Source: Arion vulgaris
Taxonomy: Eukaryota; Mollusca; Gastropoda; Stylommatophora; Arionidae
Direction of reading: 5' to 3'
Assembly: GCA_020796225.1 (NCBI GenBank)
Contig: CM036756.1
Location: 50,696,363-50,760,362 of the forward strand
Length of the DNA: 64,000 nucleotides
Shown here: piece by piece, positions 30,800-40,339 of the stretch
How positions within the stretch are numbered: position 1 is the first letter of the stretch
How the letters are laid out: every line of letters begins with the position of its first letter
Notes under the pieces: model-generated
The model's database searches: none
Told to the model about the DNA's origin: nothing
What the model saw: only the letters and a program-made list of their open reading frames with translations
Translations under genes and position numbers: made by a program

Positions 30800-31562
30800 G
30801 AGATAACTATTGATTTATATAAGGGGAGATAATTTTTAGGTTTTTAAGGGAAGAGAGATAAATTTTTTAATTTAGATATGTATTATATATAGTTATATAT
30901 AAAATATTTTTTTTTGGGAAAATCAATAATTTTTAAAAAATCGATTATTTTTGTAAAATTTTATTTTTAATAGGGAAATATAAAAATCAATTAAAAAAAA
31001 AATTTGTGTGTTGTTTTTGTGAAGTTTTAATGGTTCACCATAATCTATATTTAGATATATGAAGAGTATATTTTGTGTATATAAGTGTGTATGTGTGATT
31101 GTATAGCCAGATATATAAAATGGGAGGGAGTAAAGGAGAAGAATTTAGGTATGTTAAAGTATATGATAAGTATTCACTTATAGGTGATTGTGTGTGCTAG
31201 TGTGTATTTAGGTCAACATTTTAGAAAGGGCTATTTTTAGCTTTGCACATACAAGTAATTTACTATAGATACATGTACATATAGAGAGACAGGTATACAT
31301 ATACAAATTCAAACATATACACATTTGCAAATAACAAACGTATTTAGCGTAATAAACGATATTTTTTATTGAAATACATATATAGGATATAATAGTAACA
31401 TTAAAAAATGAAACTTTGTCATCACCCATTGTAAGGCTATAATACTAAACGAGAGGAAAACCCGGCATATGATATATAAAAACGTTCGTGCGTATATAAG
31501 TTAGCATTAACTAGCTATGGATCCTAGGTGAAAACATCCATTTACAGCGCTTATAGCGGGCC
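30558..31562 (+). repeat. Polinton left terminal inverted repeat
   Basis: Matches the reverse complement of 39107-40046 from GTAGTATATCATGTTCTC to CAGCGCTTATAGCGGGCC. Longer than the right copy chiefly because of an expanded (TA)n tract at 30712-30795. Contains three GGAGATAA(C/T) motifs (about 30687, 30801 and 30826). The inner end includes the first 15 or so codons of the ATPase gene. Confidence 0.9.
30712..30795. repeat. (TA)n tract inside left TIR
   Basis: About 84 bp of uninterrupted TA. The matching place in the right TIR (39885-39905) has only about 20 bp. Confidence 0.95.
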
Positions 31563-32118
31563 CAACCGGTAGCGGTAAAACCGTTTTTTTGTGCAAGTTT
31601 TTGACCCATCTACCTAACATGGTCGTCCCTACCCCAGAGGAGATTATATGGTGTTACTGAGAATGGCAACCAGTATACGAAAATATGAATGGTATCCAAT
31701 TTATTGAAGGGCTGCCAGACAAGGACCAATGGCGAGGGGATAGGCGCCGGTTAGTTGTTTTGGACGATCTAATGTCCGAAACAGACTATATAGTAACTAA
31801 ATTATTTACTAAAGGTAGTCACCATCGCAACAGTAACGTTATGTATATTGTACAAAACTTATTTGGAAAAAATAAAGAACAACGGACCATTCGCATTACA
31901 TAGTGCTTTTAAAAACCCGGAGACGGCTCGCAGATTACCAATCTGGCAAGCAGATGTACCCTGGGCGTGTATCGTATGTCCAAGAAAGTTTTAAAGACGC
32001 TACATCGTCACCACACGGTTATTTGTTATTCGATCTTCGACACGAAACACCTGATCAGTTGAGGTTGCGCGGCGATATATTTCCTGACCAGACACAAGTT
32101 GTTTACGTCCCCAAGTAA
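31517..32118 (+). pseudogene. Polinton FtsK/HerA-type packaging ATPase
   Basis: Would pump DNA into the capsid. ATG at 31517 lies inside the TIR. Walker A GPTGSGKT at 31559-31582. Walker B RRLVVLDDLMSE at about 31746-31780. A sensor-like block NSNVMYIVQNLF follows, then the C-terminus YPGRVSYVQESF...FPDQTQVVYVPK ending at TAA 32118. Breaks: TGA in codon 5, TGA at about 31657, and a frameshift near 31900. Polinton ATPases are about 200-250 residues, matching this span. Confidence 0.85.
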
Positions 32119-32123
32119 AAGAC

Positions 32124-32268
32124 ATGGCAGAGACTATGAAACAGCACTGCGAAATGCTGCGATTCTTAGGTGGGCGAATCCAACGGGTGTGAAGACTATG
32201 TGAAAACAGCTTCCCCAGACCTAGTACGAACGCTTTGTGAATGTTGTCACAACGTGTTAAAAGGTAAT
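32124..32268 (+). pseudogene. Polinton small structural protein, 5' part
   Basis: Reads AETMKQHCEMLRFL and KTASPDLVRTLCECCHNVLK, a short helical protein with a CECC pair that commonly follows the ATPase in Polinton-like elements. A frameshift near 32165. Cut at about 32270 by a LINE fragment. The rest resumes at about 32706. Confidence 0.55.
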
Positions 32269-32269
32269 G

Positions 32270-32705
32270 TTCAACACAATCTTTCTCCCACATTATGTTA
32301 CCAGTGCCAAACCTGGACGCTGACAACAAACGATAGAAGAAAACTAGTCACAACAGAGATGAAGTGTCTACGCAGAATGCTGGGTGTAACAAGAAGAGAC
32401 CGGTTAAGAAATGAAGACATCAGGAAAAAAGTGGGTACAACATCAGTACTAGACTTCATCAAGAAACAACAAATTAAATGGTTCGGTCACGTAAGCAGAT
32501 TACCATCAGACAGTGCACCCTAAAGAGCAATGCTGCTCCGATACAATGGGTACAAAGCAAAAGGCCGGCCACGCAAAGATGGGCCTCCAGAGATAACAGA
32601 GGCGACGAAAGAGACTATCTACGAAGCGCATACTAGGCCCGTTTTAGAAATCTCTTCCTGACCTGACGCTGTGAGGCATACAGGATTCGAGAAAAAAAAG
32701 AAAGA
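32270..32705 (+). mobile_element. LINE 3' end inserted in the Polinton
   Basis: Encodes LCYQCQTWTLTTNDRRKLVT, EMKCLRRMLGVTRRDRLRNE and IKWFGHVSRLPSDSAP, ending in an A-rich AAAAAAAAGAAAGAAA tail. Same family as the element at 60.9-63.5 kb. 5'-truncated. It interrupts the small structural gene. Confidence 0.8.
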
Positions 32706-32911
32706 AAGTTCCACTTACATTGGCTCAGAAGACCCGATTGCGTCGGCATAAAAACAGTCACCCAAAAGAAGCTGTCAAGCAAAAGCGCAAAGAGATCCTT
32801 CAACAAGGCGGCTTCATAGCGCTTATTGAGTCCTATATTAAACCTGCTAAAATGCGTCTTGCTTGGTTAACCATGGCTAAGAAAATGCTTTTGATCGATC
32901 CTCTTTCCTAG
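32706..32911 (+). pseudogene. Polinton small structural protein, 3' part
   Basis: LAQKTRLRRHKNSHPKEAVK then KEILQQGGFIALIESYI: a basic RLRRHK segment followed by a glycine-rich hydrophobic stretch, as in small capsid-associated proteins of Polintons. Stop at 32909-32911. Function inferred from position only. Confidence 0.5.
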
Positions 32912-32919
32912 GTCTATGA

Positions 32920-33330
32920 CTCAAAAACAATACGTACCACCCGACACCTTAAACGATAACCTGCGGATTTGGATGACCAAATGCAACAAGTCTTAGAAAG
33001 AGAAGATTTTTTGTCGCATGATAAGCTAGACTGTATCAGCAAACATTGCAGCGCTATTTAACTCGTATAGCTCAGTATAGAAGCAAGTCTCTAGGATTAG
33101 TCGATATCAAACCACCACCACCTATCCCAACTAGTGAACATCAACAACTCTTACTGACAACACCGCTACTTAAAGCTGAAGACGTAGATAAAAGTCTTCA
33201 GTCGTCCCTAGAGGTTGATATTACAGACAAAGTACAAAAGACACCAGCGACCTCCTCGTATACTCTCCGTAGACGGAAGAAGAAGAGTAAGATTCCAACT
33301 CTAAAGTGGGAAAAATGGCCCCTCGAATAA
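32920..33330 (+). pseudogene. Polinton hypothetical protein (basic C-terminus)
   Basis: Broken frame with LDDQMQQVLEREDFLSHDKL then, after a frameshift near 33045, QRYLTRIAQYRSKS and a PPPPIP segment, ending in a lysine/arginine-rich tail (LRRRKKKSK) at 33330. Similar helix-plus-proline-plus-basic proteins sit next to the integrase in related elements. Role unknown. Its end overlaps the integrase ATG (33315). Confidence 0.45.
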
Positions 33331-34278
33331 GTACGATTTTTAAAAAGTGGTACTACGAGCCGAGTCGACCAGGAGCGTATGGAGGTGTAGGTTGTTTACA
33401 TAGAAGCAGGAAAGTTAGTGCTAAAGAGATTAAGGAATGATTAAGTGCGCAGGATGCGTATACTCTACATAAACCTGTACGTCGCAATTTTAAAAGACGC
33501 CCTACCGTAACTGGTGGTACAAACCAACAGTTCCAAGCCGATCAAATCGACATGAGATTATTACGAAAGCACAATGACGGTATATCATATCTAGTGGCGT
33601 GTATAGATGTATTCAGTAAATACGCGTGGGCGATTCCGATAACAACTAAAACGGGGAAAGAGTTGGTGGCGGCCATGCGTATAATTTTTGCTCAGCGCAT
33701 ACCGATAAATCTTCAAACAGATAAAGGGTCGGAGTTTGTCAACAAGACATTTTTTAACTTTCTTAAAGCGGAGGGCGTACATTTTTTTACTACCGAAAAC
33801 GATAAAAGCCGCTGTGGTAGAGCGATTTAACAGGACCTTGAAAGAAAATGGGCGATACTTTCAAAACCAACAAACTTCGATATATCCACGTTATAGATCG
33901 ACTGCTACACAACTACAACGGTTCGTATCATCGAGCCATTCGCATGGCACCTAGGCAGGTTAATATTGGTAACCAAGAAGATGTTTGGAATACCTTGTAT
34001 TCGACCTCTGACGTCATCGGAAATCAAGCGTTTAAAGAAGGGAATCGAGTCAGGGTCAGTCAAACTAGACATGCTTTTAAAAAGGGGTATACACCTGCGT
34101 GGACAGGGAAATGTTTACTGTTAGTCGCGTAAACAAGACAATCCGGTAACGTCAGATTAAAAGATGATGCTGGAGCTGAACTAAAGGTTCCTTTAAAAGA
34201 AGAGCTACAAAAGTTGCCGACAAACAAGTGTATCGAATCGAGTCGATTCTACAAGAACGTCGTACCATTGGCGAAATA
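33315..34278 (+). pseudogene. Polinton retrovirus-like integrase
   Basis: Would insert the element. N-terminal YYEPSRPGAYGG, then a DDE core: first Asp in FQADQIDM (about 33546), LVACIDVFSKYAWAIP, second Asp in INLQTDKGSEF (about 33717). Glu in VVERFNRTLKE (about 33820) is reached after a frameshift near 33800. C-terminal part HRAIRMAPRQVN and EGNRVRVSQTRHAFKKGYTP, with a chromo/SH3-like end to about 34278. In-frame TGA at about 33438. A typical Polinton integrase. Confidence 0.85.
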
Positions 34279-34633
34279 AAGGTATTTAGTTAAGTGGTTT
34301 GGGTATAACTCTACATTCAACAGTTGGATTTCAGATAAACACATATCCAGATATGACGACTAGCGATATGGAAGCAGAGACCCTAACAGAAACTACATCG
34401 TTTGAGAAAAGCTGAGGACAGGTCTGAAATCTCGCTTTGGTTTGAAATTGCTTCTGCGACCAGACCTAGTCTTTATATGTCAGATGTGGTTATATACGTA
34501 GTATCAGTGTCATCATTATTCAATCTGACACAGGAACGAAGCGTGAGGTAAACTTTGACAGTCTTGTTGTCTAGCTGTCTAGGTTACATGCTACCTAATC
34601 TTAAAATAGAACCAAGCCAGCGATAAATCAACT

Positions 34634-35145
34634 ATGAGTTTTTACGTCACATTGCCGAGTAACGCCTCCTCTCAAATTTATCCAGATAACGAGCAAGGCC
34701 ACTTTTTTGTCAAACTACCACAGACTATTGATTTATCATCGCAGTAAGAAGTTGGCCTGTGGAAATTCATTTTCCAAGTACGTATTTTAACATTTTGGGG
34801 GAAGTTTAGTTAGAATATACACCAGCCAAAGAAACGCAGAAAAGGTAAACAACCTATAATCATTATGTGTCCTCCTGGCCTTTACAAGTCACCAGAAGGT
34901 TTTATCTATACGTTAAACAAATTGCTAATAGGAGTGGAGGGTGGTGAAAGCCCAAATTAGGTTCCATTGGAACAAGGCTGAGAAAGGGTATCTTAAAATT
35001 ATTCAAAAAATGGTGCCCAAGTTATCCTGAGTGAGATGTTGACACATATTTTTAGTTTCCTACATCCACATATCAGACAAGTTTGGACTATAGAAACCCA
35101 GTAGTAGAAGGGGAATTTGAAGTAAACCTAGAGCCGAAATAAAAA
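34634..35145 (+). pseudogene. Polinton penton-like (minor capsid) protein, degraded
   Basis: Begins at ATG 34634 with MSFYVTLPSNASSQIYPDN then GHFFVKLPQTIDLS, a signature N-terminus of the single-jelly-roll penton-like proteins in Polinton/adintovirus elements. Later fragments: IIIMCPPGLYKSPEGFIYTL (about 34858-34917). Many stops after codon 38. Reads to about 35145. Confidence 0.65.
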
Positions 35146-35430
35146 TGTTACATGTACTGTGACCTAGTAGCCGCTCGACACGTCGGAGACGATTGGTACC
35201 ACTGTTCCTATTTTGACAGGCGTAGGCATCAGTGTTTCGTATTTATGACAAACCAAACTACGTGTCGTTGAGTCGTTTTTCTTTCGACACTGTAGAAATG
35301 CTTTTAACCACGATATGGGAAAAACTATCCCATTCAAGAGTGGAACGTCGGTGATAACGTTACATTTTCGCACTCGAAAACATTTTGATCTGAAATAAAA
35401 ACTGGTGAGGCACGCTTCGTAATCGCCGAA
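35146..35430 (+). other. Decayed Polinton coding region
   Basis: Continuation of the penton-like gene or of a separate small gene. Stretches such as TIPFKSGTSVITLHFR are readable on + but no domain is clear. Confidence 0.4.
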
Positions 35431-35439
35431 GTCCTGAGC

Positions 35440-35860
35440 TATACGAAGACTTTTACTGTACTCAAGCTGGACACGGGCTTCCGGTGTTTATAGGTGGGAG
35501 AAGTCAATGAGGACGTGAGATTGGTAGTTTCTTTGGGGGTTTAGGTCGCATGGTTCTCCATGGTTAAAGACAGGTGGTAAAAGCCTTATTGAGGAAGGCG
35601 TAGGTACCGGTTTACAAGTTGCCCAGGATGCTTTAGCTGGTAGGAACATTAGTGAGTCATTTAAAGACCACGCCAAGGAAGCGGGAAAACGATTGCTGCA
35701 AAGGGCCGACGACCACGTGGCTGGCAACCAATCAGGTAGCGGCATTAGAAGGAAGTTGAGATTTTCCCCACCAGGGAAACCCTTTAATAAAAGAATAAAA
35801 CGGACTGCCGAGCCTCGTCGACTCATAAGAAACTCAAGACCAACCAGAAGCGGTATTCTA
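35440..35860 (+). pseudogene. Polinton pVI/membrane-lytic-like small capsid protein
   Basis: Plus-strand frame with LKTGGKSLIEEGVGTGLQVA, QDALAGRNISESFKDHAKEA and GKRLLQ...GSGIRRK. This amphipathic, glycine-rich helix pattern with a basic end is typical of the adenovirus pVI/pX-like minor proteins in Polintons. The start is obscured by frameshifts near 35470-35550. Confidence 0.55.
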
Positions 35861-35861
35861 T

Positions 35862-37155
35862 TTTTGAATAATGTCTCTGATACACCCAACTCTACAGAAT
35901 GTATTCACTCTGGTTTGATTTATTTAGTGTACCCCGACACAAACAGCCGTGGAGGAGGGTCAGTTTGTGGAGATACATCCTCTATCTTCATTAGCGCCAG
36001 GTGCACCCATAGAGTTTGCGCTTTCTGGGACTAGTGAGGAGTACTTGGATCTTTTCAATACCTTTCTGCACGTGGGAGCCAAAGTTACCTTAAGTAATGG
36101 GGACAAATTTATCCAGATGCAGACGTCGCGCACGTCAACTATTACATGCATAGCTTATTTTCTCAAGTTGACGTTTCCTTAAACGATACGTTGACCACGC
36201 CTAGTGAAAACACCTATCCGTATAGAGCTTACTTGGAAGCGACGTTGAACTATGGTGAAGAGGCAAAAAAGGGCATTTATCTGCCTCACTTTTTTACCAC
36301 CACACACCAAACGCCATTGATGACTCGCAAAGTGATGCTAACAACGGCCTTAAAATAAGACGCACAATTGCATCTGACAGTTATGAATTAGATATGATGG
36401 GTCGTTTACACTCGGACATATTTGTCCAATACTGCTACATGCTAAATGGTGTAGATGTAAAAATTAAACTCACACCTTCTAAAGACGTATTCAATCTTAT
36501 TGCACACGACCCTACGATTGGCTACAGATCAATTATAACCCACGCTGCCCTGGTAGTTCGAAAAGCCAAATTAAATCCGGCCATTTCCCTAGCATGAAAC
36601 GCTCAACAATTAATCAAGATACCCATTAAAACGGTTGTAATTAAAACACTAGTTATTCCAAAAGAAATGTTATCGCACACACAGGATAACCTTTTCCTGA
36701 GTCAAACTCCCACCCGCGTAGTGGTTGGAATAATTAATTCGACAGCCATTAACGGCTCGTACAAGGCTAATCCGTTCAACTTCCAAAACTTTGGGCTGAC
36801 ATATCTCAACATTACCATTGATGGTAGGAGTGTTACAGAAACCTAACGATGGACATGAAAACAAACAGTACGTTAGAGCCTTTTTGGTACTAATCTGGCG
36901 ATGGTTCTGATTGGTAAAGACGCCGGTAACGGGTTGGACTATAGAAACTTTAAGAATGGGTATACTCTATACGCATTTGATCTCCCAGTCTACTTGACGG
37001 TGATCAGTTCGAGGTGGCGAAATCAGGTCCCCTGTCAATGGAACTTAAATTCGCTGCAATTGCCTCGACCACTGCAGGTTGTAGTTTATGCTGAACTAGA
37101 TGCCATTCTCGAAATTTCCAAAACACGTCAAGTGTTGTTGGACTACGTGTCTTAA
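35862..37155 (+). pseudogene. Polinton major capsid protein (double jelly roll)
   Basis: Main shell protein. Fragments in order: VEIHPLSSLAPGAPIEFALS (about 35962-36020), LFSQVDVSLNDTL with YPYRAYLEATLNYGEEAKK (36152-36270), DSYELDMMGRLHSDIFVQ, LNGVDVKIKLTPSKD (36440-36485), and FNFQNFGLTYLNITIDG. The end reads NGYTLYAFDLPVYL...VVVYAELDAILEI, with TAA at 37153-37155. It matches the conserved F54H12.2-like protein family that represents Polinton capsids in invertebrate databases. At least five frameshifts or stops. Confidence 0.8.
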
Positions 37156-37159
37156 ACGA

Positions 37160-37580
37160 AAAAAGAATACTAAGCAGATACGGGTAATTCTATAAGCCGA
37201 CCAAGTTTGACGTATAGATTGTAAAGTCTTACCTCGCGATAAATTACCCACTTATATCGATCGAACTAAGAGTGCTGCTTTTATAGTAAATATTGATCCC
37301 AACACGAAACCGGGGACTCATTGGGTGGGGTTGTATTACGATGGCCTAGATCGATTTGAATATTTCGAATCATTTGCCTACCACCTCACTCGGATATTAC
37401 ACATTTTATGGAACATAACTCACTAGACCTTACCATTACAATCCTCGTGTTTTACAAGACATTTTAAGTAACACCTACGGACTGTACGCTATTTATTTCA
37501 TAACAATTAAAGCGCGAAGTGGTACTATGGTACGCGTTCTCCTCCTCACATCGACAGTACATCAACGATAGAATCGTTCG
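37160..37580 (+). pseudogene. Polinton adenain-like cysteine protease
   Basis: Would process capsid precursors. Readable across frames: VDxxNPG/TKPGTHWVGLYYD with the catalytic His (37315-37345 region), YNPRVLQDILSNTYGLYAIYFI (about 37435-37505) and TIKARSG. The family has a Cys just before GLYAIYF-type residues; here the codon is TAC (Tyr). Multiple frameshifts. Confidence 0.6.
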
Positions 37581-37693
37581 TCGCCTATTGTTATTAAAAA
37601 ACAGAAATGTTTAGATTAGTTGAAACAAGTCACGTGACTACTAATGACCACATCATTGATATATAACTAAAACATACTGTGTGATCTACACAG

Positions 37694-38254
37694 TTGTTTC
37701 AACTCGTAAAGATGCTTGCAGCTCCAACCAACTGGGTCTACATGACTAGAGGCGATGAAATGGTTAAACCCTTGGATACTGGTCTCAAAGTCGCAACTGT
37801 AGCGGCTTATAGAAGTACACCTATGCTTCATTTGCGCCGTTACTTTGGCGAGTCTGAACTAAAATTTCCTACCAAAGCCGGTCTTTCACTGAATCGTCGA
37901 GAGTTTGAGCAACTCGTTGGCTTACATACCGAGATACTGCAAATTTGAGCGACTACAACTGTTAGCAAATACAGCTAACAAAAGCACAACTTGTTCTACC
38001 ATGCGTGCGACTAACAAGCACCCTACAAACACAATGTGTACTACATACAGTTGTGTTACGATCCAACGCCTACATTAACTGCTTCTACAACGGCATCGCC
38101 AAGTGTTAATCCTATAAACAAACCGACTAAGAAAGCCACTCGTGCCAAACTTACTAACATCACAAATTTCCAGCCTATCACCAGTAAACAAACTAGTGTC
38201 CAGTCAGTAAGGACCCCGAAAAAGTCTCTTAAACGGAAAATACTAGACATTTAA
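37694..38254 (+). pseudogene. PC4/p15-like ssDNA-binding protein in the Polinton
   Basis: Frame 37694-37948: after about 25 residues it reads KVATVAAYRSTPMLHLRRYF and GESELKFPTKAGLSLNRREF. This follows the PC4 domain pattern (beta strand, I-R-x-Y/F, G-E-x-K-P-x-K-x-G-I-S-L, W/F-x-x-L). Then a T/S/K-rich tail continues in shifted frames to 38254 (KKATRAKLTNI, TPKKSLKRKI). PC4 proteins bind single-stranded DNA and act in transcription or replication. In this element it might stand in for a replication or late-gene factor. Uncertain. Confidence 0.6.
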
Positions 38255-38731
38255 ACGTTGGATGTTGCACTTTTTTTTCGCTTTTGTGAAAATAAATTTA
38301 TAAAAACCAAAAAGAAATGTATTCCTTACAATTTATTTTGCATGTATGTGTGTTGTATCTTACAAAAATAGCTGTTATTTTTACTATTTTTGTATGTATG
38401 TTACAAAAATAATGTTACAATTATCTGGCATTTGTCTTCTACCATTGCTTTAGCTAAAAACAAGTTTGAACTTGTTTGGGCGTTAAACAAAGAAAATTGG
38501 CGCAATTTTCAAAGTTCTTTTTTCAGTAGTTTGTTCACGAAAACGAATCATACTATTAGCGCGTTTTATAAACTTGGGCGCTTTTAAAATATCCAGTGTA
38601 CAACAGTTGCCTATTTTGTATTCTAATTTACGGCTTGGTGCAGTACTATCTAATTTTGGTATTACTAGAATTATTTATACGACTAGGTATAAGTCGCTAC
38701 TGTTATACACAGAAAAGATCAACGTTTACAT
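38255..38731. other. Polinton region without recognised gene
   Basis: Between the PC4-like gene and the opposite-strand Bcl-2-like frame. AT-rich. Contains a repeated GTATGTATGTTACAAAAATA motif near 38340-38410. May hold the convergent 3' ends of both transcription units, including the expected C-terminus of the Bcl-2-like protein. Confidence 0.4.
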
Positions 38732-39061
38732 CTACGTTGTATGAATTACAATCAGATGGTTAGCTAGATGAAAACCAAGGTGTACAGCGACTATCCGTCC
38801 CCAGTTTATAGACATCTTCCAAGACTTGATTCGAAATCTTACAAAAGATTCAATTACATCCCGGTGATAGGTTTCATTAACCAATCTACTGAAAAACAGA
38901 ACGTGTCTATTTGAAAGTTCTGTAACTAAACGTTCAAGTGTTTTACAATATATATTTTTAGTACCACTACCATATGACGGGATTATATATATTGCTATTG
39001 TTATTGCTTCGAGTTGAACTCCCGACAATGAAACGCCCTCGGTTTCTAGCATGTTGGTCAT
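38732..39061 (-). CDS. Bcl-2-like protein fragment encoded by the Polinton
   Basis: 109-codon minus-strand frame. Residues 40-70 (KTLERLVTEL...FSRLVNET) resemble the BH3-to-alpha4 part of Mcl-1-like proteins. Residues 85-91 INWGRIV followed by AVHLGFHLANHL match the BH1 motif (NWGRIV, then a small/aromatic segment and KHL). The BH2 motif (W...GGW) is missing: the frame stops at 38732, so the C-terminus is lost or in decayed sequence. Bcl-2 homologues carried by DNA viruses block host apoptosis. Whether this one did is inference. It reads inward from the right TIR. Confidence 0.6.
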   Translation of the reverse strand: MTNMLETEGVSLSGVQLEAITIAIYIIPSYGSGTKNIYCKTLERLVTELSNRHVLFFSRLVNETYHRDVIESFVRFRIKSWKMSINWGRIVAVHLGFHLANHLIVIHTT

Positions 39062-39106
39062 TATATAAAGCGTATAATGTAAGTGAAAGAATAACTGTAT
39101 ACTTTT

Positions 39107-40046
39107 GGCCCGCTATAAGCGCTGTAAATGGATGTTTCCACCTAGGATCCATAGCTAGTTAATGCTAACTTATATACACATGAATGTTTTTATATATCAT
39201 ATGCCGGGTTTTCCTCTCCTTTAGTATTATAGCCTTACAACGGGTGATGACAAAGTTTCATTTTTAATATTACTATTATATCCTATATATGTATTTCAAT
39301 AAAAATATCGTTTATTACGCTAAATACGTTTGTTATTTGCAAATGTGTATATGTTTGAATTTGTATATGTATACCTGTCTCTCTTTATGTATATATGTAT
39401 CTATAGTAAATTCTATAGTATGATTCTATTCTATAGTAAAATCTATAGTATGTGCAAAAGCTAAAAAATACCTTCTAAAATGTTGACCTAAATACACTAA
39501 CACACACAACCTCCAACTAAGTGAATACTTATCATATACTTTAACATACCTAAATTCTTCCCCTTTACCCCCTCCCATTATATATATCTGGCTATACAAC
39601 CACACATACACACTTATATACACAAAATATACTCTTCATATATCTACATATAGATTATGGTAAACCATTAAAAATCACAAAAACAACACACACAATTTAT
39701 TTACTTTTTAATCGATTTTATATTTCCTATTAAAAATTTTTTTACAAAAATAATCGATTTTCCAAAAAAATAAATATTTTATATATAACTATATATAATA
39801 TATATCTAAATAAAAATAAATTAGCTCTCCTCCCTTAAAAACCTAAAACTATCTCCCCTTATATAAATCAGTAGTTATCTCCCCTATATATATATAAATA
39901 TATATAGCAATAGTTATCTCCCTTAGTAAATCCTTCTTTGTCTTTGCTCCACCCTACGCCTAGGAACGACTATGAGTATATCCTTCACTCCTTTTTGCCC
40001 CCAGTTTTGCCCACGTTTCATACCCGTAGAGAACATGATATACTAC
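39107..40046 (-). repeat. Polinton right terminal inverted repeat
   Basis: Reverse complement of 30558-31562 apart from the shorter TA tract, a small duplicated TCTATAGTA segment near 39411-39450 and point changes. On its minus strand the ATPase start (39152 inward: MDPRWKHPFTALIAG) is intact, while the left copy has a stop in codon 5. Confidence 0.9.
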
Positions 40047-40054
40047 TTGCGGGT

Positions 40055-40250
40055 GAGGCATGTTCATTTTGCGTTTCATATATTTTTTTTTTATCTTCTC
40101 TAAGCGCTCCTGTCGTTTGATGTGTCCGAAATATTTAATTGTCCTTGGTTTTATATTATTTAATTGCCAACTCTCTTTAGTATCAAGCTGTTGCAGAACA
40201 GAAGCATTTGTTCTTTTCCTGAAAAGGGTAATTACTTCTCGCAATAGACA
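40055..40250 (-). mobile_element. LINE 3'-end fragment at Polinton right border
   Basis: Minus-strand KRTNASVLQQL, IKYFGHIKRQERLEK: same FGHIKR family as 2.1 and 7.8 kb. It abuts the TIR at 40046, so the Polinton may have inserted into this LINE, though the matching left half is not at the left border. Confidence 0.65.
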
Positions 40251-40339
40251 AATAATTGTAAATACTTCTTCTTCAGCGACCTCTGGTCATGTGCTTAATT
40301 TACTGTGGACCACAAACTGGGCAGTCAGCTTTAGGTCTG

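Larger units (their letters stand above)
30558..40046 (+). mobile_element. Polinton/Maverick-type element without visible polymerase B
   Basis: About 9.5 kb bounded by long inverted repeats (30558-31562 and 39107-40046). Gene order on +: packaging ATPase, small structural protein(s), integrase, penton-like, pVI-like, major capsid, adenain-like protease, PC4-like. A Bcl-2-like frame lies on -. This is the capsid/packaging gene set of Polinton/adintovirus-type elements. All genes carry stops or frameshifts. Typical Polintons are 15-20 kb with a protein-primed DNA polymerase, of which I see no motif here. No 6-bp target duplication was found. Confidence 0.85.

Noticed and set aside
30558..40046. 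Recent exogenous virus integration with functional genes
   Set aside because: All structural genes have several stops or frameshifts and a LINE has inserted; it is an old endogenous copy.
40046..40250. 6-bp target-site duplication of the Polinton
   Set aside because: Bases outside the two inverted repeats (TCGTGT or GCTCGT versus TTGCGG) do not match, and the LINE at the right border has no continuation at the left.
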